The notes below the pieces were generated by a model. It ran no database searches, was not told the DNA's origin, and was given only the letters and a program-made list of their open reading frames with translations. From the IMG/VR virus record IMGVR_UViG_3300022751_000017, positions 1 through 64,000 of that record: a DNA stretch of 64,000 bases. The stretch is one strand, 5' to 3'. The position numbers and the translations under genes were made by a program. Source of the stretch: a virus. Of this stretch, positions 24,245 through 30,933 are shown one piece after another; within the stretch, counting starts at the first letter, position 1; each line of letters starts with the position of its first letter.

Positions 24245-25228
24245 ATGACAGGCTATAAACCCATCTTCTCTGCAGCAAATGTAGAGGAAATTTTGTATTG
24301 CTACAAGATTTTCGTAATGCATTGCATCAAGTCAAATTTTGATAAAGTGATGTATGCCCTAAAAGTGGTTTTAGGCAACGATTTTCCTATTGGTGGCAAT
24401 TACCTGCGCAGGGAGCCTAAGCCTTTATTTACCGACATGGAAGTGATAGCACTTAGCCTTACTGCTGAAGCGATGAGCATAGATAGTGAGTGCTATCTGT
24501 TCGCCAAGTTACAAGCCAATTACAGCGCTGATTTTCCGCATCTCATCAGCCGGAGACAGTATAATGACCGAAGAAAGATATTGTTCGATGTGCAGGAGCA
24601 TGTACGCGCTAAGATGGCTGATACGCTCAATGATATAACGGAGGTTTATGTCATAGACAGCATGCCTTTGGAGATATGCAAGATATCCAGGATGGAGCGT
24701 AATAAAATGGGCAAGGAAGAAGAGTACAGCTGTCCTGATAAAGGGTACTGCGCATCTCAGGACAAGTGGTTCTACGGGTACAAGCTGCATGGGGTGTGTT
24801 CTCCATCCGGGGTGATGCAGACAATAGATCTTACACGCGCCTCAGTGCACGACAATAAGTATCTGTATGACGTAGCAAGTAACCTAAGTGATTGCCTTGT
24901 CGTAGGAGACAAAGGGTATATTACCAACAAGGATGATGCTAAATCGCTCTCAATAAAAGAGGCTGGCGTATGCATGGAGGTTCCTTACCGGGCCAACCAG
25001 AAGGATAAGAAACCGCAGATGTATGTCATGAAAAAAATAAGAAAAAGGATTGAGACGGTATTTTCTCAATTGTGCGATCAGTTCATGATACAGCGCAACT
25101 ACGCTAAATCATTTACAGGCTATAAGACCCGGATATTGGCTAAGGTAAGCAGCATGACCGTCCTGCAGTACCTCAATAAGTTTGTGAATAATAGGCCGGT
25201 GGGGAACTTAAAGTATGCGCTGATGTAA
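24245..25228 (+). CDS. IS982-family-like transposase (DDE)
   Basis: 327 residues from ATG 24245. The DDE triad is visible: D138 in VIDSMPLEIC, D222 in GDKGYI, and E270 in RKRIETVFSQL. The sequence YGYKLHGV, the VHDNKYL block and the C-terminal LQYLNKFVNNRPVG are typical of IS982-type transposases. It is full-length and intact. I found no terminal inverted repeats or target duplication immediately around the gene, so it may be a remnant or may act on the larger inverted-repeat island. Confidence 0.85.
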   Translation: MTGYKPIFSAANVEEILYCYKIFVMHCIKSNFDKVMYALKVVLGNDFPIGGNYLRREPKPLFTDMEVIALSLTAEAMSIDSECYLFAKLQANYSADFPHLISRRQYNDRRKILFDVQEHVRAKMADTLNDITEVYVIDSMPLEICKISRMERNKMGKEEEYSCPDKGYCASQDKWFYGYKLHGVCSPSGVMQTIDLTRASVHDNKYLYDVASNLSDCLVVGDKGYITNKDDAKSLSIKEAGVCMEVPYRANQKDKKPQMYVMKKIRKRIETVFSQLCDQFMIQRNYAKSFTGYKTRILAKVSSMTVLQYLNKFVNNRPVGNLKYALM

Positions 25229-25265
25229 ACTCCTGTTTAATGGGAATAGGATGCAGTGCCCAATA

Positions 25266-25484
25266 TCAGCACCCCATATACTTCATAGCGCTCCCTGGAT
25301 CAATCGTGGTGTGATAAGCCGCTCGGATGCAGCCAAAATAATCAAGCTCATTCGTTATAAGCTCATCGCCTCTCCATGCCTCGTAAAGCACACGGCCGGC
25401 TACATTCTTGCGCTTGAACGTGAAGTCTGCAACAATGTACACATCGGTTGTCGCGTTAAGGCGGGTCCAGGGGATTTCGAACAT
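25266..25484 (-). CDS. Hypothetical protein
   Basis: 72 residues (MFEIPWTRLNATTDVYIVAD...), alpha/beta in character. A terminator (25499-25527) sits directly upstream of its start, leaving little space for a promoter, so expression is uncertain. Not recognised. Confidence 0.4.
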   Translation of the reverse strand: MFEIPWTRLNATTDVYIVADFTFKRKNVAGRVLYEAWRGDELITNELDYFGCIRAAYHTTIDPGSAMKYMGC

Positions 25485-25498
25485 GGGCGTTAAGGTAA

Positions 25499-25527
25499 AA
25501 AGGGTGCGGGGATTAGCCGCACCCTTT
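25499..25527. terminator. Bidirectional terminator
   Basis: 11-bp stem AAAGGGTGCGG / CCGCACCCTTT with a 7-nt loop. It terminates the leftward pair 25558-26222. Confidence 0.75.
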
Positions 25528-25557
25528 ATTTGTGTATCCGATTCGGATATTTTAGTA

Positions 25558-25866
25558 TTAATTTTGTCTTGAATTTAAACTGTACTCTCCCTCAACCCAC
25601 CCCCTGTTACTTTTAAGCCAATCCATAAGTTCAGACAAAAACCCTAAATTAATTGCATGTGCGCTTGCCTGAAAGTATGAAACCTGACTATCTTCTATCT
25701 CTCTAATAATGATAAGGCGTTTATGCATAGGTTTGTTTCCTTTCTTTACATACATGGTAGTTCGCCCTACCTTCTGTTTACTTCCTTCTATGATGCTGTC
25801 GCATATATCCATTCTGCTTTCTATGAAAGACATATCTATAGTGGGGATGTAATTATCTTCTAGCAT
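25558..25866 (-). CDS. Hypothetical protein
   Basis: 102 residues, basic in the middle (KKGNKPMHKRLIII) with a C-terminal helix (FLSELMDWLKSNRGW). Overlaps the upstream gene by 7 bp. Not recognised. Confidence 0.5.
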   Translation of the reverse strand: MLEDNYIPTIDMSFIESRMDICDSIIEGSKQKVGRTTMYVKKGNKPMHKRLIIIREIEDSQVSYFQASAHAINLGFLSELMDWLKSNRGWVEGEYSLNSRQN

Positions 25867-26222
25867 TCTGCAAGTTCTAATTGTTCATAATATTGCTCGC
25901 CAGTCTCCATAATTTGCTCCATAACTGGACTACTTTCCATGAACTCCATCGAATTATTAATGGGCTTCCATCCAAGTGAAATAAGCTCAGTTTCTATTCC
26001 TGATCCGTATTTTTGCGAGGCTATAAAAAAGCATTTAAGTGCTTCGTCTACTGCTGAGTTTGTTTCTTCCTCTGCCTTGACATAGGTTTTAAGTCCAAAC
26101 AAGGGGATATTAATTGCAAGTGTGTTTTCTGAAATTTGCTTACGCCAGATGGGCATAACTACAGATATTTTCATGCTTTTATCTTCCCTTAAAACTTCTA
26201 TGCTGGCTTCTGTGTTTCCCAT
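25860..26222 (-). CDS. Hypothetical protein
   Basis: 120 residues with beta strands at the N-terminus and an acidic helical C-terminus. First gene of a two-gene leftward operon with its own strong promoter at 26297-26327. Not recognised. Confidence 0.5.
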   Translation of the reverse strand: MGNTEASIEVLREDKSMKISVVMPIWRKQISENTLAINIPLFGLKTYVKAEEETNSAVDEALKCFFIASQKYGSGIETELISLGWKPINNSMEFMESSPVMEQIMETGEQYYEQLELAEC

Positions 26223-26296
26223 AATAGGCTATTTAAGTTGGTTAGATATTTAGCAAACAAGTATAAATATCATACCTGCTATTTTGCTTTTCATTT

Positions 26297-26327
26297 CAAA
26301 AGTAGTTCGTTTTCTTGTAGTAACAAA
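26297..26327 (-). promoter_or_regulatory. Bacteroidetes-type promoter for 26222-25558
   Basis: Minus strand TTTG (26327-26324), 19-bp spacer, TACTTTTG (26304-26297): both boxes perfect. The start codon is about 75 bp downstream. Confidence 0.8.
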
Positions 26328-26470
26328 GTTAAATAGCACAATGGCAATACATTTGTTTTATGACAATTCCAATAGTTTTCGAGCATTGTGCAAAACTTTA
26401 AAGCTATAACAATCATCATCCCATCAGGGATACTTTTTACATTAATAGCTAAAATCATAAGATATGGATA

Positions 26471-26607
26471 TCAAGTAGCAAATGGAGTGCCACATGGCTG
26501 CGATACCTCTACGTGCTGCGATTGCCCGTTATGGTCTGTGAATGTTATGTCTATAATTGTGCGCATGCTATCATCGTATTCTGTCGGTGTCACAGTGTCT
26601 CAAACAT
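26471..26607 (-). pseudogene. Possible gene remnant
   Basis: A minus-strand frame reads TPTEYDDSMRTIIDITFTDH, then SQHVEVSQPCGTPFAT, to a TGA at 26471-26473 and stays open beyond it. An ATG (26605-26607, MFETL) lies upstream in another frame. The reading looks like protein, but nothing is recognised and the start is broken. The plus-strand frame over the same bases looks less natural. Confidence 0.3.
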
Positions 26608-26621
26608 GAACCAAAGATAAA

Positions 26622-26653
26622 AGTAGCCCTTGGTTTTATCAGGGCTATTTTTT
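26622..26653 (+). terminator. Intrinsic terminator
   Basis: Stem AGTAGCCCT / AGGGCTATT (26622-26630 with 26641-26649, one G-T pair) followed by a T run to 26654. It lies just upstream of the promoter-region repeat copy 2, as the other terminator does at copy 1. Confidence 0.65.
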
Positions 26654-26682
26654 TACATTTATGTTGTCTAATCAAAATGTAA
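26649..26682 (+). repeat. 34-bp promoter-region repeat, copy 2
   Basis: Inverted copy of 23852-23885 (33 of 34 identical). TACATTTA at 26654-26661 would be the -7 box with TTG at 26630-26632 as the -33 box (21-bp spacer). Confidence 0.75.
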
Positions 26683-26687
26683 CTATT

Positions 26688-27095
26688 ATGGTAGAAATTA
26701 CCGAAGGTCATCTCATCAATTTGAAGGTTGATATGAATGATGCATTCATGGGTGCTACAACAAGAGAGCAGGTCACATTGTCCTATGATCTCATAGTTCC
26801 TCCATCGGAGCCGCAAAATGTAATTCTATATCTTACCTACTTTCAGTCAACGTCAAGCATAGAAGGTGATGACTTTGTCTTTAAACTTCAATCGGTATGG
26901 GAATATAAACTTTCTCCAAAACTTAACATCACACCAAAAGATGTTTATGAATGTGTTGTCAAAACTCAAAAGCATATGCAAGAAATATCTTCTGCTATCT
27001 TTTCAAAACAAAAATCATTTATTGAGATAAGAATTCCTGCTTTTGAACACGAAGTTGATGAAATATCTTCTTCGCTTCAGAGAATGATTGAGTAG
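26688..27095 (+). CDS. Hypothetical protein
   Basis: 135 residues from ATG 26688 (MVEITEGHLINLKVDMN). The ATG at 26661 is rejected as start because it lies inside the duplicated promoter-like block, and alignment with the other copy puts the start here. Beta-rich N-terminal half, helical C-terminal half. Not recognised. Confidence 0.55.
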   Translation: MVEITEGHLINLKVDMNDAFMGATTREQVTLSYDLIVPPSEPQNVILYLTYFQSTSSIEGDDFVFKLQSVWEYKLSPKLNITPKDVYECVVKTQKHMQEISSAIFSKQKSFIEIRIPAFEHEVDEISSSLQRMIE

Positions 27096-27171
27096 TTTTT
27101 TCTTTTGGATATTTAACTACAACAATCATTGATTTCTTTTCTTTCCTGGGTATGGTTACCTTATTTTTCAT
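27019..27171 (-). CDS. Small basic hypothetical protein (uncertain)
   Basis: 50 residues (MKNKVTIPRKEKKSMIVVVK...), strongly basic. It overlaps the 3' end of the convergent plus-strand gene by 77 bp, which lowers confidence. Confidence 0.3.
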   Translation of the reverse strand: MKNKVTIPRKEKKSMIVVVKYPKEKTTQSFSEAKKIFHQLRVQKQEFLSQ

Positions 27172-27217
27172 GTTGATGGTTTTATTTGGGAGAGGGGGCA
27201 AAAATAGCTGTCAGAAT

Positions 27218-27427
27218 TTACAGTATGTGCTTTCTCAGTCGATCTATAAGACACATCCAATAATCATGGGATGCAGTTGCACCCTTTGCAAACAGTAGTG
27301 GATGCGGATTCTGGAGAGCTGGCGTATGGATTTGGGATAGTGACTTAGTTTGTACCGCTATTCCCATGGCGGATAGTTTACTTTCAGAAATAGTAATGTC
27401 AGATGCCGTCTTTAGTGTGCTTTGCAT
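27218..27427 (-). CDS. Small hypothetical protein (uncertain)
   Basis: 69 residues, serine- and threonine-rich (TASDITISESKLSAM). A terminator hairpin lies upstream at 27469-27504. Not recognised. Confidence 0.35.
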   Translation of the reverse strand: MQSTLKTASDITISESKLSAMGIAVQTKSLSQIHTPALQNPHPLLFAKGATASHDYWMCLIDRLRKHIL

Positions 27428-27468
27428 AACAAAAATGTTTTAAATTTGTGATGCAATTTTATTTAAAG

Positions 27469-27504
27469 CGAAAAACCTCCCCACCTGCTAAGTGGGGTTT
27501 TTCG
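27469..27504. terminator. Hairpin terminator
   Basis: Stem CCCCAC / GTGGGG flanked by CGAAAAA / TTTTTCG with a small bulge; works in either direction. Confidence 0.65.
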
Positions 27505-27660
27505 TTTGTGGCTTAAAGGTAATCATATTTAAAAATACTTTTCAGTTTTTCACCTGTATAAAAATGTGAGAAATATTTTTAGCTTTGCAAATTACCTTTT
27601 AAAATGCTATACGTATGAATATATAAAAAACATTGGCGACTTTTATCTTTTATACGCTTT

Positions 27661-27798
27661 TCCCTAAATTACCACCTTTACAAAAGCTTATCCACGCTCG
27701 ATATAAATAGATATGCCTAAATTATGGCGTAACTGTGTCTTTATGCGTGGATGGGTTGTGGTAAACCTAAGGGATGCACAGAGAACTACAGTTACGCC
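27661..27798 (+). ncRNA. Structured RNA unit A with predicted pseudoknot
   Basis: Part of a 670-bp gap without genes. Four helices can be drawn by eye. Outer helix: TCCCT/AGGGA (27661-27665 with 27770-27774) and TTACCAC/GTGGTAA (27669-27675 with 27758-27764). Inner helix: ATCCACGC/GCGTGGAT (27690-27697 with 27745-27752). Pseudoknot: GGCGTAACTGT in the inner loop (27726-27736) with ACAGTTACGCC (27788-27798). A T run follows. Unit B has the same four helices with different bases in them, which supports an RNA. No known family recognised. Confidence 0.6.
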
Positions 27799-27923
27799 TT
27801 GTTTTTTTCAAACGGCTGCAAGGTAAATGTATTTTGCTAATGCTTTATGTTTAAATTTGCCGGTACACAACAAACCAGATAAACACATATGGATAGATAA
27901 AAAACTGCATTCCGAGAAGATTA

Positions 27924-28062
27924 TTGCACCTTGAATTACCACAGTTTGAATTGCAAATTCCTTCCTTACACAAATGACTATGACGATGCGCCGCATGGCG
28001 TAGTTGTGTCTTTGTGTAAGAGGCCGTGGTAAGCCTAAGGTGCAAGGAATAACGACTACGCT
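27924..28062 (+). ncRNA. Structured RNA unit B with predicted pseudoknot
   Basis: Same layout as unit A. TTGCACCTT/AAGGTGCAA (27924-27932 with 28037-28045) and TTACCAC/GTGGTAA (27936-27942 with 28026-28032) form the outer helix. CTTACACAAA/TTTGTGTAAG (27965-27974 with 28011-28020) is the inner helix. GGCGTAGTTGT (27997-28007) pairs with ACGACTACGCT (28052-28062). The outer 5' arm is repeated as CACCTT-AAA-TTACCAC at 28081-28096, ending two bases before the start codon of the next gene. The 3' arm could therefore switch partners and cover that start. Confidence 0.6.
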
Positions 28063-28098
28063 ATTTTATTTTATAACGGCCACCTTAAATTACCACAA

Positions 28099-28752
28099 AT
28101 GAAGAAGCCACTAATTGCTATCCTGGCGCTGCTCAGCACTGGGGTAAAAGCGCAGGATATTGCGCCAAAGAATCACACCAAAAATCAACACGTATTTGAG
28201 ATATATGCAAATTACGGCATAGGGTTAAGTACATCCATGTCCGGGAATGCACTTTCTAATACTACAAATGAAAAATGGACAATTAAAGATGTTCCGTCCT
28301 ATTCTGGCGGAGCCTCCATTTACATCATAAAGAGGCTGAATGTCGGTATATCTGCGCGCTCGTCTGTGTGGAATACGACATCTAAGCTAAGCGACAATAT
28401 TACGGGTCCTACGGTATCTCCCAGGGTTACTACAGGCAAGACTTCGGTACTCTCTGTTTCTGCCTTTGCAAATTATAATCAGCCCATTGGTAAAGGTGTT
28501 ATCTATGTCGGAGGATCTGTTGGGTATGCCATTGCCAATGGTGACACGAAGCATCTTGCCAAAGGGAAAGGCCGCGATATGAATGGCCATATAGGCTATG
28601 CTCATCCTGTAGTAGGCCAAATATTATGGGTCACAGCTGAAGCCGGTATGTCCCAGGCAAAGATCACTCCCGATGGTCAGGTATTCTCGATAAAGCGAAT
28701 ATATTCTGTCACTAACTATCCGGTTTCTCTTGGATTAAAGGTCAGGATTTAA
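28099..28752 (+). CDS. Outer-membrane beta-barrel-like secreted protein
   Basis: 217 residues. A Sec signal peptide (MKKPLIAILALLSTGVKA, cut before QD) is followed by alternating beta strands ending in SLGLKVRI, as in small Bacteroidetes outer-membrane barrels. It is not a virion-type protein, so it resembles a cargo (moron) gene that may modify the host surface or block superinfection. The leader is the structured RNA region 27661-28096, whose last element touches the start codon. Confidence 0.6.
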   Translation: MKKPLIAILALLSTGVKAQDIAPKNHTKNQHVFEIYANYGIGLSTSMSGNALSNTTNEKWTIKDVPSYSGGASIYIIKRLNVGISARSSVWNTTSKLSDNITGPTVSPRVTTGKTSVLSVSAFANYNQPIGKGVIYVGGSVGYAIANGDTKHLAKGKGRDMNGHIGYAHPVVGQILWVTAEAGMSQAKITPDGQVFSIKRIYSVTNYPVSLGLKVRI

Positions 28753-28762
28753 AACGTATGGC

Positions 28763-29251
28763 ATGATAGTAAAGATTATTCCAGAGGATAAGTACAGCCT
28801 ATTTTATAAAAAGGAGACTTTAGCTGCTCATGTGGGCATTGGGATGATAGTAGCTGGGGGTGTGGTGCTTCCGTTATTAGGGACTACACCTGGTATGTTC
28901 AGAATGATGTATTTGGGCGCCGGGATATTTTCGGCAATATGGGTCCATGCAATAGCTGAAGATCAAAACAGAGAGCCCTTATGGCTTTCAATAGCGGCAT
29001 TCCTGTTCCCTGTATTTATGCTTATTGTGATGGGTTATTCCAGGAAAATGAATCTAGTGTTTTCTATTGATAATTCATATAGCGAAGAAGACAAGTATTA
29101 TTCATTGAAGGGCTACGCTGATAAATTTGTAGAAAAAGGAAAGGTTGAAGAGGCGGAGATTGTATACCGCTATATCATCAGCAACCTTTTACATGATGAG
29201 GAAGATGAAGTATTGTATAGTAAACTTTTAAATAAGCTTACGCATGTCTGA
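28763..29251 (+). CDS. Membrane protein with C-terminal helical-repeat tail
   Basis: 162 residues. Three hydrophobic segments lie in the first 95 residues. A soluble C-terminal part (KGYADKFVEKGKVEEAEIVYRYII) resembles one tetratricopeptide-like repeat. It overlaps the next membrane gene by 8 bp. Function unknown; part of a three-gene membrane cluster. Confidence 0.55.
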   Translation: MIVKIIPEDKYSLFYKKETLAAHVGIGMIVAGGVVLPLLGTTPGMFRMMYLGAGIFSAIWVHAIAEDQNREPLWLSIAAFLFPVFMLIVMGYSRKMNLVFSIDNSYSEEDKYYSLKGYADKFVEKGKVEEAEIVYRYIISNLLHDEEDEVLYSKLLNKLTHV

Positions 29252-29975
29252 ATATATAAGTCAACACGATAATAAAGCGTATAATCATTATGCTATTTTC
29301 GGAGTAATAACAATGGTTGTAACTCAATGCTATCTGAGTTACGTCACCTATCTACATGGAGGCATTAATGGGGTACTTGATGTGTTTTTATCTATATTCA
29401 GTGTTCTTGTTTTATGTGTCGGGATTGCATATATCGCTTTCTGGTCTTTAATAGTTGATAGATTCCCTAAAAAAGGTGATTTAAATCATCCCAAAATGAT
29501 AGTAATATTTGGATTTTATGCTTTTGTGTCAGCTATAGGGTATTTAGTCATGCTGTACTTTTGGAATGATGTTATAGAGGACATAAGCAATCCCATTTTT
29601 ATCTACACTATTTTTTCGTTGCTGATATTAGCAATTGAATGTTTTTTAGTACGCAGAAAATTGAATTCAAGAATTAAAGAAGTGCACAAAGAGTACATAG
29701 ATGTGTATTCTTATATTGAAGAAGAAATCGAAAATATAAAAGAAGACAAATTGAGTTACGGCTATGCCTTCCAGCGATTAGTGGATAAAAGATTCAAGAA
29801 GCATTATGAAGATTATGCAATGGAGCATTTGAGAGTTAATTACTGCATGTTGACTACGGATGAAAAAGTAAAGGATTTCGAAAAATTTTCGCAACAATTT
29901 GAGTTGTTACATCCTGTAGTCATAAAAAATATTATTTATTTTCCCACGTATGGGTATAGGAAAATAAAGGCATAA
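29244..29975 (+). CDS. Multi-pass membrane protein
   Basis: 243 residues with about four membrane segments in residues 15-135 and a soluble, charged C-terminal domain (about 140-243) that contains a long helix (EVHKEYIDVYSYIEEEIENI). Not recognised. Confidence 0.55.
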   Translation: MSEYISQHDNKAYNHYAIFGVITMVVTQCYLSYVTYLHGGINGVLDVFLSIFSVLVLCVGIAYIAFWSLIVDRFPKKGDLNHPKMIVIFGFYAFVSAIGYLVMLYFWNDVIEDISNPIFIYTIFSLLILAIECFLVRRKLNSRIKEVHKEYIDVYSYIEEEIENIKEDKLSYGYAFQRLVDKRFKKHYEDYAMEHLRVNYCMLTTDEKVKDFEKFSQQFELLHPVVIKNIIYFPTYGYRKIKA

Positions 29976-29983
29976 CATTCCAT

Positions 29984-29991
29984 TATATTTG
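29984..29991 (+). promoter_or_regulatory. -7 promoter box
   Basis: TATATTTG, a perfect -7 element, only 4 bp before ATG 29996, implying a leaderless mRNA. No clear -33 box. Confidence 0.5.
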
Positions 29992-29995
29992 TAGA

Positions 29996-30496
29996 ATGAA
30001 ATTCGATAAAATACAGCGGCTATCAAATATTGATTTCATTACTCATTACAGTGAAATGTGGTGGTCATTATCATTATATCCTGCAGAATATAATCATTCT
30101 AAGGTAGGTGAAATATCTATAAAGATAACCAGGGGCGAAGTGACGAGAAAATATCATCCAGTCGACTATTTGAATTACATTATTGAATACTATACCCAAA
30201 AAATGGGTCAAACAACTAATTTGTATGATCAGCACGTAATGGCGATAACGCTTAGGGCTACCATATCAAATCAAATTGAAAGTTTTAAAGAATTATTGGT
30301 AGGCGCAGATGAGTCGACTGAAAAATATGATTTTTCAAGCCAGATGAATAAGGCTAACAATATAGCTGAGTTATCTAAAGGGAAAATAGATATAGCCGGA
30401 TACAGGCGAGAAAGATACAAGTTTTGGTATGGTGTTTTTACTGGCGCAGCAACTGCGTCCATAGGTTTGCTCACGCTCTATTTCAACACAAAATAA
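29996..30496 (+). CDS. Tail-anchored membrane protein
   Basis: 166 residues: a soluble domain followed by one C-terminal membrane segment (WYGVFTGAATASIGLLTLYF). Not recognised. Last gene of the membrane cluster. Confidence 0.5.
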   Translation: MKFDKIQRLSNIDFITHYSEMWWSLSLYPAEYNHSKVGEISIKITRGEVTRKYHPVDYLNYIIEYYTQKMGQTTNLYDQHVMAITLRATISNQIESFKELLVGADESTEKYDFSSQMNKANNIAELSKGKIDIAGYRRERYKFWYGVFTGAATASIGLLTLYFNTK

Positions 30497-30558
30497 ACCG
30501 CAGTAATTATGATTACGCCAAGAAATCCAATAGTAAATCCTTTAATAAACTGTTTCAT
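30478..30558 (-). CDS. Tiny membrane peptide (uncertain)
   Basis: 26 residues, MKQFIKGFTIGFLGVIII and onward, one membrane span with a basic N-terminus. It overlaps the end of 29996-30496 by 19 bp. Supported only by its composition. Confidence 0.3.
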   Translation of the reverse strand: MKQFIKGFTIGFLGVIIITAVYFVLK

Positions 30559-30573
30559 ATTAGCCCAAAAGAA

Positions 30574-30853
30574 TTAATTCCAGAATCCATGAGAAGATGG
30601 AGCGGTTATCGTGGAGTGAGTGCCGTAATTTTTACCGAAATAAGATTTGGTAACGACCTTATATCTGCCCCTTAATTTCTTCTGGGGTGAGTAATTTAGC
30701 TAAAAAAGTATCTTTCCCTAACGAAAATATTATAATTCTATCTTCTTCAGCTCTCCCAAAGTTGAAGTCAACCATGTGAGTTAGCCCTTTGGACTGTAGT
30801 CCCTTTGTTATAGATTTCATCTTACGCTGCCATCCTGTTTCTTTATCTTCCAT
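30574..30853 (-). pseudogene. Frameshifted small protein
   Basis: The 64-residue frame (MEDKETGWQRKM... to LAKLLTPEEIKGQI) ends at TAA near 30659. A one-base shift at the AAGGGG stretch (30673-30680) makes it continue GRYKVVTKSYFGKNYGTH and ITAPSSHGFWN to TAA 30574-30576. The joined protein of about 92 residues reads smoothly across the break, so a single extra base is the likely lesion. The right inverted-repeat copy lies 26 bp upstream of its start. Confidence 0.55.
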
Positions 30854-30879
30854 TGGTTAATGTGGGGGTTTGTGAAAAT

Positions 30880-30905
30880 TTAATTCCGCCAATGGGTTAA
30901 AATTA
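30880..30905 (-). repeat. Right copy of the 26-bp inverted repeat
   Basis: Exact reverse complement of 22700-22725. It sits between the minus-strand gene starting at 30853 and the giant structural gene starting at 30934. No target-site duplication is visible outside the two copies. Confidence 0.9.
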
Positions 30906-30933
30906 GGTAATTTTATCTTGAAAATAAAAATTT

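Noticed and set aside
26388-26609. Plus-strand frame of 73 residues (MQNFKAITIIIP...)
   Set aside because: No promoter or recognisable domain; the minus-strand reading of the same bases looks more natural, though broken.
27661-28062. CRISPR array or type III toxin-antitoxin RNA repeats
   Set aside because: Only two units with large differences and a 125-bp gap, no short identical repeats, no cas gene, and the following gene is an outer-membrane-like protein, not a toxin.
22700-30905. Classical composite transposon with target duplication
   Set aside because: The inverted repeats are exact, but the bases just outside them do not form a direct repeat, so simple transposition cannot be claimed.
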